A stretch of 23,468 bases of DNA. It comes from CAZNKO01 sp964573855. GTDB taxonomy: Bacteria; Patescibacteriota; Patescibacteriia; UBA9934; GWF2-40-263. Positions 7,412-14,020 of the stretch are shown here, in pieces. Made by a program: the position numbers and the translations under genes. The DNA is taken from contig CAZNKO010000011.1 of NCBI GenBank assembly GCA_964573855.1, positions 1-23,468 of the forward strand, in the 5' to 3' direction. The notes under the pieces are model-generated. The model was not told the origin of the DNA. It did not search any database and was given only the letters and a program-made list of their open reading frames with translations. Numbering within the stretch: the first letter of the stretch is position 1; every line of letters begins with the position of its first letter.

Positions 7412-10354
7412 TCATGCCGCGCTGAACTCGCAAATATCTTTAAAATCACAGAACTGGCAATGGAAACCAGGCGTGGGATCGAATTTGCTCGCGCGGATTT
7501 GTTCGACGCGGGCCGTGATGTCTTCCCGAAGACGCTGAAGCTCCTCGGGGCCTCCAAGGAAAGAAACGCGGCTGTTGTCTTCGAGATAGTGATACGTCAA
7601 TCGCACGGGTTCGAGACCGAGAATTTCCTTTGCCGCCATTTGGTAGAGATAGAGCTGTTCCTTCCCTCCCCGATCCAAATCCTCAAGAGTTTTCGGTGAG
7701 CCGGTTTTGTAGTCGATGATCTCCACACCTCCTTTCATTTTATCCACGCGATCAATGCGACCTTTTAAGATCACGGCGCCGATTTTGAGGGTGAAGGGGA
7801 GTTCGAGATGACGAGGTGCGGGCGGAAACGCCTCGAACGACGCGTAAAGGCCGCGGAGGCTTTCCCGTCCTTTCGTGCGGTACTGTTCGCGCTGCCGATC
7901 ATCTACATACCAATCATCCAGCCATTTTTCCTCGTAAATTTTCAGTAGCTCGTCGAGGGGAACGGGGGAGGATCCCTCCTCTGTTGGTTTTGGCGGCGCG
8001 GCAAACAACGTGGTCTGGGCGTGTGTGGTACGTTCAACCCAACGCGTAAAAAATTCCTGCAGAGTATTGTGCATGGTTTTCCCGAACGAGAACGTCCATT
8101 TTCCGAACACGGGGACCCGGAGCACGTGAGCAAATTTGTATTGCAAGGGGCAGGTTTTGAAAGCGGTAAGCTGGGTGAAGGAGAATTGTTTCGGGAGATG
8201 AACAATCGTGGTGATTCCGGGTGAGGCCACGGCAATGGGCGGGGCATCTACAAAAACATTTTGATCTTTTCCTTGTGCGGTTTCTGGTTTCGTATACCCA
8301 AGCTCATCCAAGAATCGTGAGAGTTTCCGTTTCCGCGTCCCGCCGTAGTTGTCCGCAGAGGTGAAAAACAATCCATCCTTGGCGCGCGTCATGGCCACGT
8401 AAAAGAGGCGACGCTCCTCCTCGAGATGCCAGTCTCCTTCTCCCGCGGGCATCGCGACGAGTCCCTCTGGAAAGGTGATGCTGTCCGGTCGGGCCCGTGT
8501 TGGGAAACGTTGATCCACGAGATTCACCACAAAAACAAAACGAAATTCGAGACCCTTGGCCGCGTGCACGGTCATGATTTTGACCGTTTCCGGGCCAGTT
8601 TCGATGTCAAAAGAGAGCGATCCTTCTTCCCCTGCATCGCGTTCGTGGCGGAAGGCCTCGAGAAAATTATGGAGCACAGGGTGTTCGTGGGTTTCCTCAA
8701 ACCGTTTCACCCGCTCATAGAATTGTTGCAGGAGGCGAAACTGATCACGCTGTTCCTGTTCGTTCAGGTGATTGATGTACTCGACATAGCCGCTTTCCTT
8801 TGCGACAACAACAAACAATTCCGCCACGTGGCGCTTCAAGGCCTCCTGTCGGAAAGATCCAATGAGCGATGTTACGCGATCAATGTCGGATCGCCCTTTT
8901 TCACTCAATGTGATGAATCCGCGTGCCATCTGACAGGCTTCAAAAAGCGACTTCCCTTTCCGGTTTGCGAGATGCGTGAGCTCCGAGATGTTCGTTTCCG
9001 GAATTTGAAAGAGTGGCAGCGTGAGTAAACGGTACATGCTCGGGCTATCGTAGGGATTGTCGATGACGCGCAAAAACGCGAGAAGATCGAGAATGATCGG
9101 TTTTGTGTAGAGACCGGAGAGCGCCATGAAGTGGTACGGGATTCCCGTCCGTTCGAGCGCGGCCACAAACGATCCCGCGGCGTCATTGGAACGAACCAAG
9201 ATCACAAAATCAGCCCAGCCCGCGTCTGGGTACTCCTTTTTGAGATTTTGAATGCGCTCCACGACTGCCTCGGCTTCATTCTCGGCGCTTGCGGCATGGA
9301 TGTGTTCAATGAGCGCGTCTTCCTCGTGGTGGGAGGTGAGACGCTTTTGAAGTTGTTTGTCGCGCGCCTCGAGACGGTTCGGGTTATTTTTCTGGATGAA
9401 TTCGTAAGCCGTATCAAGAACGCCTTGGGCCGAGCGGTAGTTTTTTGTGAGCACAAGGCGACGCGCCTCTGGGTAATCAGCTTGGAATTCAAGAATGTTT
9501 TCAATCGAAGCCCCGCGGAATTTATAAATGGATTGATCATCATCGCCGACGACCGTGAGATTGTTGCGCGGAGCGGCAATGAGCTTCACGATTTCGTATT
9601 GCGCCTGGTTCGTGTCTTGAAATTCGTCAACGAGAACGTACGTAAAACGTTTCCGCACCTCCTCAAGCACTTTTGGCCGATCCTTGAGAAGCTTCAGTGT
9701 ATAAAGCATGAGGTCACCGAAATCAAGCGCGTCGTGCTCCAAAAGAATTGTTTGATAGGTTTGATAGGCGTGGGCGAGCTCATGAAGACGGTTCAACTCC
9801 GCGGTCGCCTCGTCGTTCCCTTGAGCTGTATCAAGATCTGCCCGGCGGTTTTCAACAAATTTTAGATATTCCTCCGGCGCAATCCCGGAGTCCTTGGCTC
9901 GCGAAAAGTGCGTGAGGAGTGCTCGGATATATTTGGTGGGGTTTCCGAGCGGACGGTAATGATCGAGCTCAAATCGATCAATATGCTGCCTCGCGAGGAG
10001 CCAGGCATCGAGTTCGCTCGTCACGCGGAAATCCCTCGCAAGCCCCATTTCAACACCATACTGTCGAAGCAGGGTCTCGGCGAACGAATGGAACGTGGAG
10101 ATTTGAAGATCCATGTATCCCATGGGAAGCAGCGTATCGACGCGTTCCTCCATTTCTCCCGCTGCCTTATCCGTGAACGTCAGGGCAAGGATGTTTTCCG
10201 GCTTCGCAATTCCCTGCTCAATCAGCCAGGCAATGCGTTGGGTGATGACCGTCGTCTTGCCGGTTCCCGCCCCAGCCACGATCAAAAGCGGTCCTTCACG
10301 ATGTGTGACGGCCTCGAGCTGTTCTTTGTTCAAGTTTTCGAGAAGGTTTTGCAT
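7412..10354 (-). CDS. UvrD/PcrA-type helicase fused to a Fe-S PD-(D/E)XK nuclease
   Basis: The 980-residue protein joins a superfamily 1A DNA helicase to a RecB/Cas4-type nuclease. Helicase motifs are intact: Walker A GAGTGKTT (28-35), Walker B VDEFQDTN (242-249), GDDDQSIYKFRGA (270-282) and MTVHAAKGLEF near 594. The C-terminal nuclease has GRIDRVD (Asp868), IDYKTG (Asp881, Lys883) and the following QLYLYQ. It is framed by four cysteines (Cys735, Cys966, Cys969, Cys975) that should bind a 4Fe-4S cluster as in AddB and Cas4. The architecture points to double-strand break end processing or repair, similar to Adn/Add enzymes but in a single chain. I chose ATG at 10354, with GGGGA seven bases upstream; a TTG at 10375 is possible. 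The start overlaps the upstream glycosylase gene by 59 bases. Confidence 0.93.
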   Translation of the reverse strand: MQNLLENLNKEQLEAVTHREGPLLIVAGAGTGKTTVITQRIAWLIEQGIAKPENILALTFTDKAAGEMEERVDTLLPMGYMDLQISTFHSFAETLLRQYGVEMGLARDFRVTSELDAWLLARQHIDRFELDHYRPLGNPTKYIRALLTHFSRAKDSGIAPEEYLKFVENRRADLDTAQGNDEATAELNRLHELAHAYQTYQTILLEHDALDFGDLMLYTLKLLKDRPKVLEEVRKRFTYVLVDEFQDTNQAQYEIVKLIAAPRNNLTVVGDDDQSIYKFRGASIENILEFQADYPEARRLVLTKNYRSAQGVLDTAYEFIQKNNPNRLEARDKQLQKRLTSHHEEDALIEHIHAASAENEAEAVVERIQNLKKEYPDAGWADFVILVRSNDAAGSFVAALERTGIPYHFMALSGLYTKPIILDLLAFLRVIDNPYDSPSMYRLLTLPLFQIPETNISELTHLANRKGKSLFEACQMARGFITLSEKGRSDIDRVTSLIGSFRQEALKRHVAELFVVVAKESGYVEYINHLNEQEQRDQFRLLQQFYERVKRFEETHEHPVLHNFLEAFRHERDAGEEGSLSFDIETGPETVKIMTVHAAKGLEFRFVFVVNLVDQRFPTRARPDSITFPEGLVAMPAGEGDWHLEEERRLFYVAMTRAKDGLFFTSADNYGGTRKRKLSRFLDELGYTKPETAQGKDQNVFVDAPPIAVASPGITTIVHLPKQFSFTQLTAFKTCPLQYKFAHVLRVPVFGKWTFSFGKTMHNTLQEFFTRWVERTTHAQTTLFAAPPKPTEEGSSPVPLDELLKIYEEKWLDDWYVDDRQREQYRTKGRESLRGLYASFEAFPPAPRHLELPFTLKIGAVILKGRIDRVDKMKGGVEIIDYKTGSPKTLEDLDRGGKEQLYLYQMAAKEILGLEPVRLTYHYLEDNSRVSFLGGPEELQRLREDITARVEQIRASKFDPTPGFHCQFCDFKDICEFSAA

Positions 10355-10952
10355 GCGTTTTTCCCCAAACAACAATCAAAGCGTGGTATTCGTTAAAAAG
10401 CTTTGCAGAACGCGGGAGACGATCTTCAAAATAAGCCCGATATTCATCGTACTCCTTGAAAGTGACTCCGTGCATTTTACACAGGCGACGGGTATAGGCG
10501 TCAATGACAAACACCGGCTTCCGGTAGGCGTAAAGCAAAATCGAGTCCGCGGTCTCTTTTCCAACGCCCCAGAGTGAGAGAAGTTCGTCTCGTGTCGGAA
10601 TATTGCCCGAGCTTGTCGAGGGCCCGTTATGCTTCGACAGGCTCAGCAAATAATTTGCCAGAATTTTTAGTTTCTTCGCTTTTTGGTTGAAATATCCCGC
10701 CGCCCGAATCAGGCGCTTGAGTTTAGAAAGACGGACACGTTTTATCGCGCGAGCATCAAGAAGATGTTCACGGAAGAGCGCCTCGATCGCCTTCACTACA
10801 TTCGCCCAGGCCGTGTTCTGCGTCAGGACAGCCCCGACCATGATCTCAAACTTCGGATCAAACCCCGGCCGTTTCTTTCCTGAATGATGAGGCCACCAAT
10901 GTTGTGGGCCGTGTTTGCGATGGAGATCGCGATAGATCTTCCGGACATTCAT
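10296..10952 (-). CDS. Endonuclease III-like DNA glycosylase (HhH-GPD, COG2231 type)
   Basis: The 218-residue protein belongs to the helix-hairpin-helix GPD glycosylases that excise damaged bases. The substrate-entry motif VLTQNTAW lies at 42-49, the hairpin LWGVGKETADSILLYA at 128-142, and the catalytic aspartate in VIDAYTRR is Asp151. The lysine of bifunctional endonuclease III is replaced, as is usual for the COG2231 group, so it is probably a monofunctional glycosylase. Residues about 104-115 (SLSKHNGPSTSS) come from an inserted palindromic repeat. The last 19 residues run into the helicase gene in another frame, look unlike the family, and lack the Fe-S cysteines. The start is one base from the atpC stop, so translation is probably coupled to the ATP synthase operon. 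Confidence 0.82.
   Translation of the reverse strand: MNVRKIYRDLHRKHGPQHWWPHHSGKKRPGFDPKFEIMVGAVLTQNTAWANVVKAIEALFREHLLDARAIKRVRLSKLKRLIRAAGYFNQKAKKLKILANYLLSLSKHNGPSTSSGNIPTRDELLSLWGVGKETADSILLYAYRKPVFVIDAYTRRLCKMHGVTFKEYDEYRAYFEDRLPRSAKLFNEYHALIVVWGKTHAKPSRKLEQRTARGRHTS
10609..10644. repeat. Palindromic repeat inside the glycosylase gene
   Basis: Arms at 10609-10621 and 10632-10644 pair at 11 of 13 positions around a 10-base loop. The sequence is a version of the CTTCGACAAGCTCAG-type repeat also seen near 17049, 18597-18650 and 19410. It is read through in frame and adds about 12 residues between two helices of the glycosylase, probably in a surface loop. Confidence 0.75.
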
Positions 10953-10953
10953 G

Positions 10954-11406
10954 TTATTCTTGGGTTGTTGGAGGGCGTTGCGGAGTCCTATGGGTTCGTT
11001 TCATGGCCACACGGTAGCGGGCGAGTTCGCGTTCAAGCATGGCCGCGGCGTCGGCGAATGAGACGTCGTCCGCATGGCGTTTCTCTTCCAAAAGTTTCCG
11101 CGCCCGTTCTTTCGCTTCCTCAATCTTTGCGAGTTCCAGCTCCTCAATCCGTTCTGCCGTGTCCGCAAGAATGACGATTTCGGTTCCGGATCGTACTTCC
11201 AAAAAGCCCGTCGAGGCAACCAGGAGCAGCTCTTCCCCATTTTTTTTGAGCCGCAATTCGCCGGCGCGCAGAGTCGCGACGAGCGGAACGTGGTCAGGAA
11301 GAATCGTCACTTCCCCCATGTCCGTCATGGCAGAAACCGAATCCACCACGTCTTCGTACACGACGCGTTCCGGAGTCACGATTTTGAGGGAGAGTTTGTT
11401 GGGCAT
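10954..11406 (-). CDS. atpC: ATP synthase F1 epsilon subunit
   Basis: The 150-residue protein has the epsilon N-terminal beta-barrel (LKIVTPERVVYEDVVDSVSA, then GEVTILPDHVPLVATLRAGE) and a C-terminal helical hairpin (about residues 84-135). Epsilon is part of the central rotor stalk and can inhibit ATP hydrolysis when its helices extend. The tail beyond residue 135 is a basic, proline-rich extension not typical of the family. It is the last atp gene in the usual order. The start is preceded by ATCCT rather than a Shine-Dalgarno motif. A dispersed repeat fills the 151-base gap to atpD. Confidence 0.93.
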   Translation of the reverse strand: MPNKLSLKIVTPERVVYEDVVDSVSAMTDMGEVTILPDHVPLVATLRAGELRLKKNGEELLLVASTGFLEVRSGTEIVILADTAERIEELELAKIEEAKERARKLLEEKRHADDVSFADAAAMLERELARYRVAMKRTHRTPQRPPTTQE

Positions 11407-11414
11407 AGGATTAT

Positions 11415-11550
11415 TGGTTCGGTGGCCTTACGGCCGTTCGGGCTTTCGCGTTCGGTCGCGAAGATCAGACGGTTCGGTCATTATTCGAACGCCATCAGGC
11501 ACCGAACCTGCCAGACGCCAGCCGAACGTTGCTTGTCAGACGTCAGGCAA
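11415..11550 (+). repeat. Dispersed intergenic repeat, copy B (lacks the inserted palindrome)
   Basis: This copy lies in the atpD-atpC gap and matches copy A (7241-7402) in inverse orientation. It contains an outer inverted repeat GGTTCGGTG (11416-11424) and CACCGAACC (11500-11508) and an inner GGCC-TTAC-GGCC-type hairpin. Where copy A has the CCCCGTTAGA insertion, copy B reads straight through GGGCTTTCGCG. No coding capacity is evident. Confidence 0.8.
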
Positions 11551-11557
11551 TACCGAT

Positions 11558-12922
11558 CTATCTGACCTCATCAATTCCCCCCTTCATATAAAACGCCTGT
11601 TCCGGCTTCTCATCGTGTTTCCCTTCGAGGATTTCCTTGAAGCCGCGCACGGTATCCGCAAGCTTCACATACTTACCCGGCGTTCCCGTGAACGTCTCGG
11701 CAACGGAGAAAGGCTGTGAGAGGAATTTTTGGATTTTGCGGGCGCGCGCGACCGTCAGTTTGTCGGCGTCGGACAATTCATCCATTCCAAGAATCGCAAT
11801 GATGTCCTGAAGATCCTTGTAGCGCTGAAGCACCTGTTGAACGCCGCGGGCGACGTCATAATGCTCTTTACCAACGATCTGGGGGTCGAGAATGGTGGAA
11901 CTCGAGTCAAGCGGATCCACAGCCGGATAAATTCCAAGCTCCGTGAGTTGGCGCGAGAGCACCACGGTTGAGTCGAGGTGACCGAAGGTGGTAGCAGGTG
12001 CCGGGTCGGTCAGGTCGTCAGCCGGCACGTACACAGCTTGAATGGAGGCGATTGAGCCTTTCTTTGTTGACGTGATGCGTTCCTGAAGCGTTCCCATTTC
12101 AGTTGCGAGGTTCGGCTGGTAGCCTACGGCCGACGGAATGCGGCCAAGAAGCGAAGACACTTCCGAACCGGCTTGCGTGAAGCGGAAAATGTTGTCGATG
12201 AAGAGCAGCACGTCGCGGCCTTCGTCATCACGGAAATATTCGGCCATCGTGAGACCCGTGAGCCCGACCCGGGCACGAGCGCCCGGCGGTTCGTTCATCT
12301 GCCCGAAGACGAGACTGGTCTTTGCGAGGACCCCAGACTTTTTCATTTCCATGTAAAGGTCGTTTCCTTCCCGCGTGCGTTCACCGACCCCCGCAAACAC
12401 GGAATATCCTCCATGTTCGGTTGCAATATTACGAATAAGCTCTTGAATGATGACGGTCTTTCCGACCCCGGCGCCACCGAAAAGACCGATCTTGCCGCCT
12501 TTCAAAAACGGACAGATCAAATCGATTACTTTAATGCCGGTTTCAAAAATCTCGTTCTTTGTGGATTGCTCCATGAACGACGGAGGTTCGCGATGGATCG
12601 GATCATGACGTTTACCCTTCACCGCAGGCATGTTGTCGATCGGGTCCCCCGTGACGTTCACCATGCGACCGAGGGTTTCCGGACCGACCGCGACCGTGAT
12701 CGGCTTCCCTGTGTTTGTGACTTCCATGCCGCGGCGAAGCCCGTCCGTGCTCGACATCGCAATCGTGCGCACGAGGTTGTAGCCCAAGTGCTGGGCAACC
12801 TCAAACGTCAGCGTCGAATGGTCATCGCGCTTTAGAGTGAGAGCCGTTTTGATCGCTGGAAGCCCGCTCTCAAAGCGCGCATCCACGACCGGTCCGATAA
12901 TTTGTGTGATGTGTCCTTTCAT
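11558..12922 (-). CDS. atpD: ATP synthase F1 beta subunit (catalytic)
   Basis: The 454-residue protein is the catalytic subunit of F1. Walker A is GGAGVGKT (149-156), the catalytic-glutamate motif is GERTREGNDLY (180-190), and Walker B is VLLFIDNIFRF (238-248). Length and domain order (beta-barrel, nucleotide-binding domain, helical C-terminus) are normal. The ending GGIDEVR is just short of the usual tail. Its start has one of the few plausible Shine-Dalgarno motifs in the window (AAGGA, four bases before ATG). It lies between atpG and atpC, each gap holding a different repeat. Identification is certain. Confidence 0.98.
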   Translation of the reverse strand: MKGHITQIIGPVVDARFESGLPAIKTALTLKRDDHSTLTFEVAQHLGYNLVRTIAMSSTDGLRRGMEVTNTGKPITVAVGPETLGRMVNVTGDPIDNMPAVKGKRHDPIHREPPSFMEQSTKNEIFETGIKVIDLICPFLKGGKIGLFGGAGVGKTVIIQELIRNIATEHGGYSVFAGVGERTREGNDLYMEMKKSGVLAKTSLVFGQMNEPPGARARVGLTGLTMAEYFRDDEGRDVLLFIDNIFRFTQAGSEVSSLLGRIPSAVGYQPNLATEMGTLQERITSTKKGSIASIQAVYVPADDLTDPAPATTFGHLDSTVVLSRQLTELGIYPAVDPLDSSSTILDPQIVGKEHYDVARGVQQVLQRYKDLQDIIAILGMDELSDADKLTVARARKIQKFLSQPFSVAETFTGTPGKYVKLADTVRGFKEILEGKHDEKPEQAFYMKGGIDEVR

Positions 12923-12955
12923 ATTTCCTTATGTTTAAGCGAGAGAATGAGTTTT

Positions 12956-13035
12956 GGCGGGTGACACCGATAGGGGCCCCCGGCAGCGCGCAATGAAATG
13001 AGCACTGACGGGGAAAATCGGTGGCAGGACCCGCC
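12956..13035. repeat. Inverted repeat in the atpG-atpD gap
   Basis: GGCGGGT (12956-12962) pairs with ACCCGCC (13029-13035), and CACCGAT (12965-12971) pairs with ATCGGTG (13017-13023), giving a two-part stem around 45 bases. A GGGGCCCC palindrome lies at 12973-12980. The right arm ends one base before the atpG stop codon. There is no T-run, so it is not an obvious terminator; it may affect the mRNA between atpG and atpD. Confidence 0.6.
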
Positions 13036-13986
13036 TTATCTCTTCTCGAGCGCCGCTTTGCCGCTTGAGATCTCTGCGATCTCTTGGGTAATGCCCGCCT
13101 GCCGGGCTTGGTTAAAGGTGAAGGTGAGAGCGTCGATCATATCTGCCGCCGCGTCCGAGGCACTGCGCATGGCCATCATACGGGCGGAGTGTTCCGAGGC
13201 GGCAGACTCGAGGACTGCCTGGTATACCATGGTTTCCATGAGGCGCGGAAGAATACGGCCGAGAACATCCTCTGGACTTGGTTCGAAAAGATATTCGGAA
13301 ATCTTTTGTTGTTCGTTGTTCGTTATTCGTTGCTCGTTTTGTTGTCCGAGTGTTCCGAGCCCTTTCATGGCTTCTGGGGTCGTGAGAGGCAAAAGATCGA
13401 GAACGACGGGTTTCTGGCTCAAGGCACTCACGAAATCTGTGTAGCAGAGCACCACTTTGTCGTACGTTCCCTTTGTGAACTCATTGATGATCAGCCGTCC
13501 GATCGGGAGCACTTCTTCGAATTTTGGATTGTTTGTGACTTCCGTAAAGCTTGCGATGACCGGCTTCTTTGCCTTTCGCATGGCATCTGCCGCCCGTTTG
13601 CCGATACTGATGGCCTCAATCTCAACGCCAGGACCTAATAAGGCGATCGCGGCAAGGGTTTTTCGGAGGATATTCGCATTGAATCCCCCGGCGAGTCCGC
13701 GATCTGACGCAAGGACCAGCATCAACACTTTTTTGATCTTCTCAGGTTGGCGAAGGAGAAGATGAAGCTTCCCTTCTCCGCCGAAGGCGGATCCGCCTCT
13801 GGCGGACGCTGTCACGATCGCAAGCACGGTACTCCAAGCCAGCCGCGCATACGGCCGCGTTCCCAAAACCGCATTCACCGCCTTGCGCATCTTGCTTGCC
13901 GCCACCAATTCCATCGCTTTGGTAATCTTCCGAGTGTTGCGGATGGATTTGATGCGGCGTTTGATTGCCCGCGTCTGGACCGCCAT
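13036..13986 (-). CDS. atpG: ATP synthase F1 gamma subunit, with two repeat-derived inserts
   Basis: The 316-residue protein is the rotor shaft subunit. The conserved N-terminal helix (IKRRIKSIRNTRKITKAMEL) and the C-terminal helix with ARMMAMRSASDAA are intact, and DRGLAGGFNANI marks the central domain. The family is usually about 285-295 residues. The excess is explained by two insertions made of repeat DNA: residues 61-73 (SARGGSAFGG...) from a double palindrome at 13777-13806, and residues about 215-228 (QQNEQRITNNEQQK) from a short tandem repeat at 13303-13344. Both lie in loops of the Rossmann-like domain rather than in the coiled-coil shaft, so function is probably kept. The start is preceded by TACCT with no Shine-Dalgarno motif. 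Confidence 0.95.
   Translation of the reverse strand: MAVQTRAIKRRIKSIRNTRKITKAMELVAASKMRKAVNAVLGTRPYARLAWSTVLAIVTASARGGSAFGGEGKLHLLLRQPEKIKKVLMLVLASDRGLAGGFNANILRKTLAAIALLGPGVEIEAISIGKRAADAMRKAKKPVIASFTEVTNNPKFEEVLPIGRLIINEFTKGTYDKVVLCYTDFVSALSQKPVVLDLLPLTTPEAMKGLGTLGQQNEQRITNNEQQKISEYLFEPSPEDVLGRILPRLMETMVYQAVLESAASEHSARMMAMRSASDAAADMIDALTFTFNQARQAGITQEIAEISSGKAALEKR
13303..13344. repeat. Short tandem repeat within atpG
   Basis: The plus strand reads as degenerate TTCGTTG/TTCGTTA units. The same type of sequence occurs at 21560-21629 beside metG and rsmI. In atpG it is translated as a Gln/Asn/Glu-rich insert of about 14 residues in the gamma subunit, without breaking the frame. Confidence 0.65.
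13777..13806. repeat. Double palindrome within atpG
   Basis: Two adjacent 15-base hairpins, TCCGCC-GAA-GGCGGA (13777-13791) and TCCGCC-TCT-GGCGGA (13792-13806), total 30 bases, or ten codons in frame. Related GCC-rich hairpins occur at 16057-16073 and 19098-19129, so this is a local repeat family. Confidence 0.8.
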
Positions 13987-13989
13987 AGG

Positions 13990-14020
13990 TAGGCTTTAGG
14001 CGTTAGGCTTTAGGCGTTAG
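13990..14020. repeat. Heptamer tandem repeat spanning the atpA stop codon
   Basis: The unit TAGGCTTTAGGCGT (14 bases, itself two related heptamers TAGGCKT) occurs twice plus TAG. On the coding strand it supplies the last residues of AtpA (TPKA), its TAA stop (14003-14005) and the short spacer to atpG. Confidence 0.8.

Noticed and set aside
6899..7699. Plus-strand frame of 266 codons
   Set aside because: It crosses the DUF721 gene, a repeat and the helicase gene on the opposite strand and shows no family pattern; it is a shadow frame of GC-rich coding sequence.
9131..9865. Plus-strand frame of 244 codons opposite the helicase
   Set aside because: The minus strand carries conserved helicase motifs through the whole stretch.
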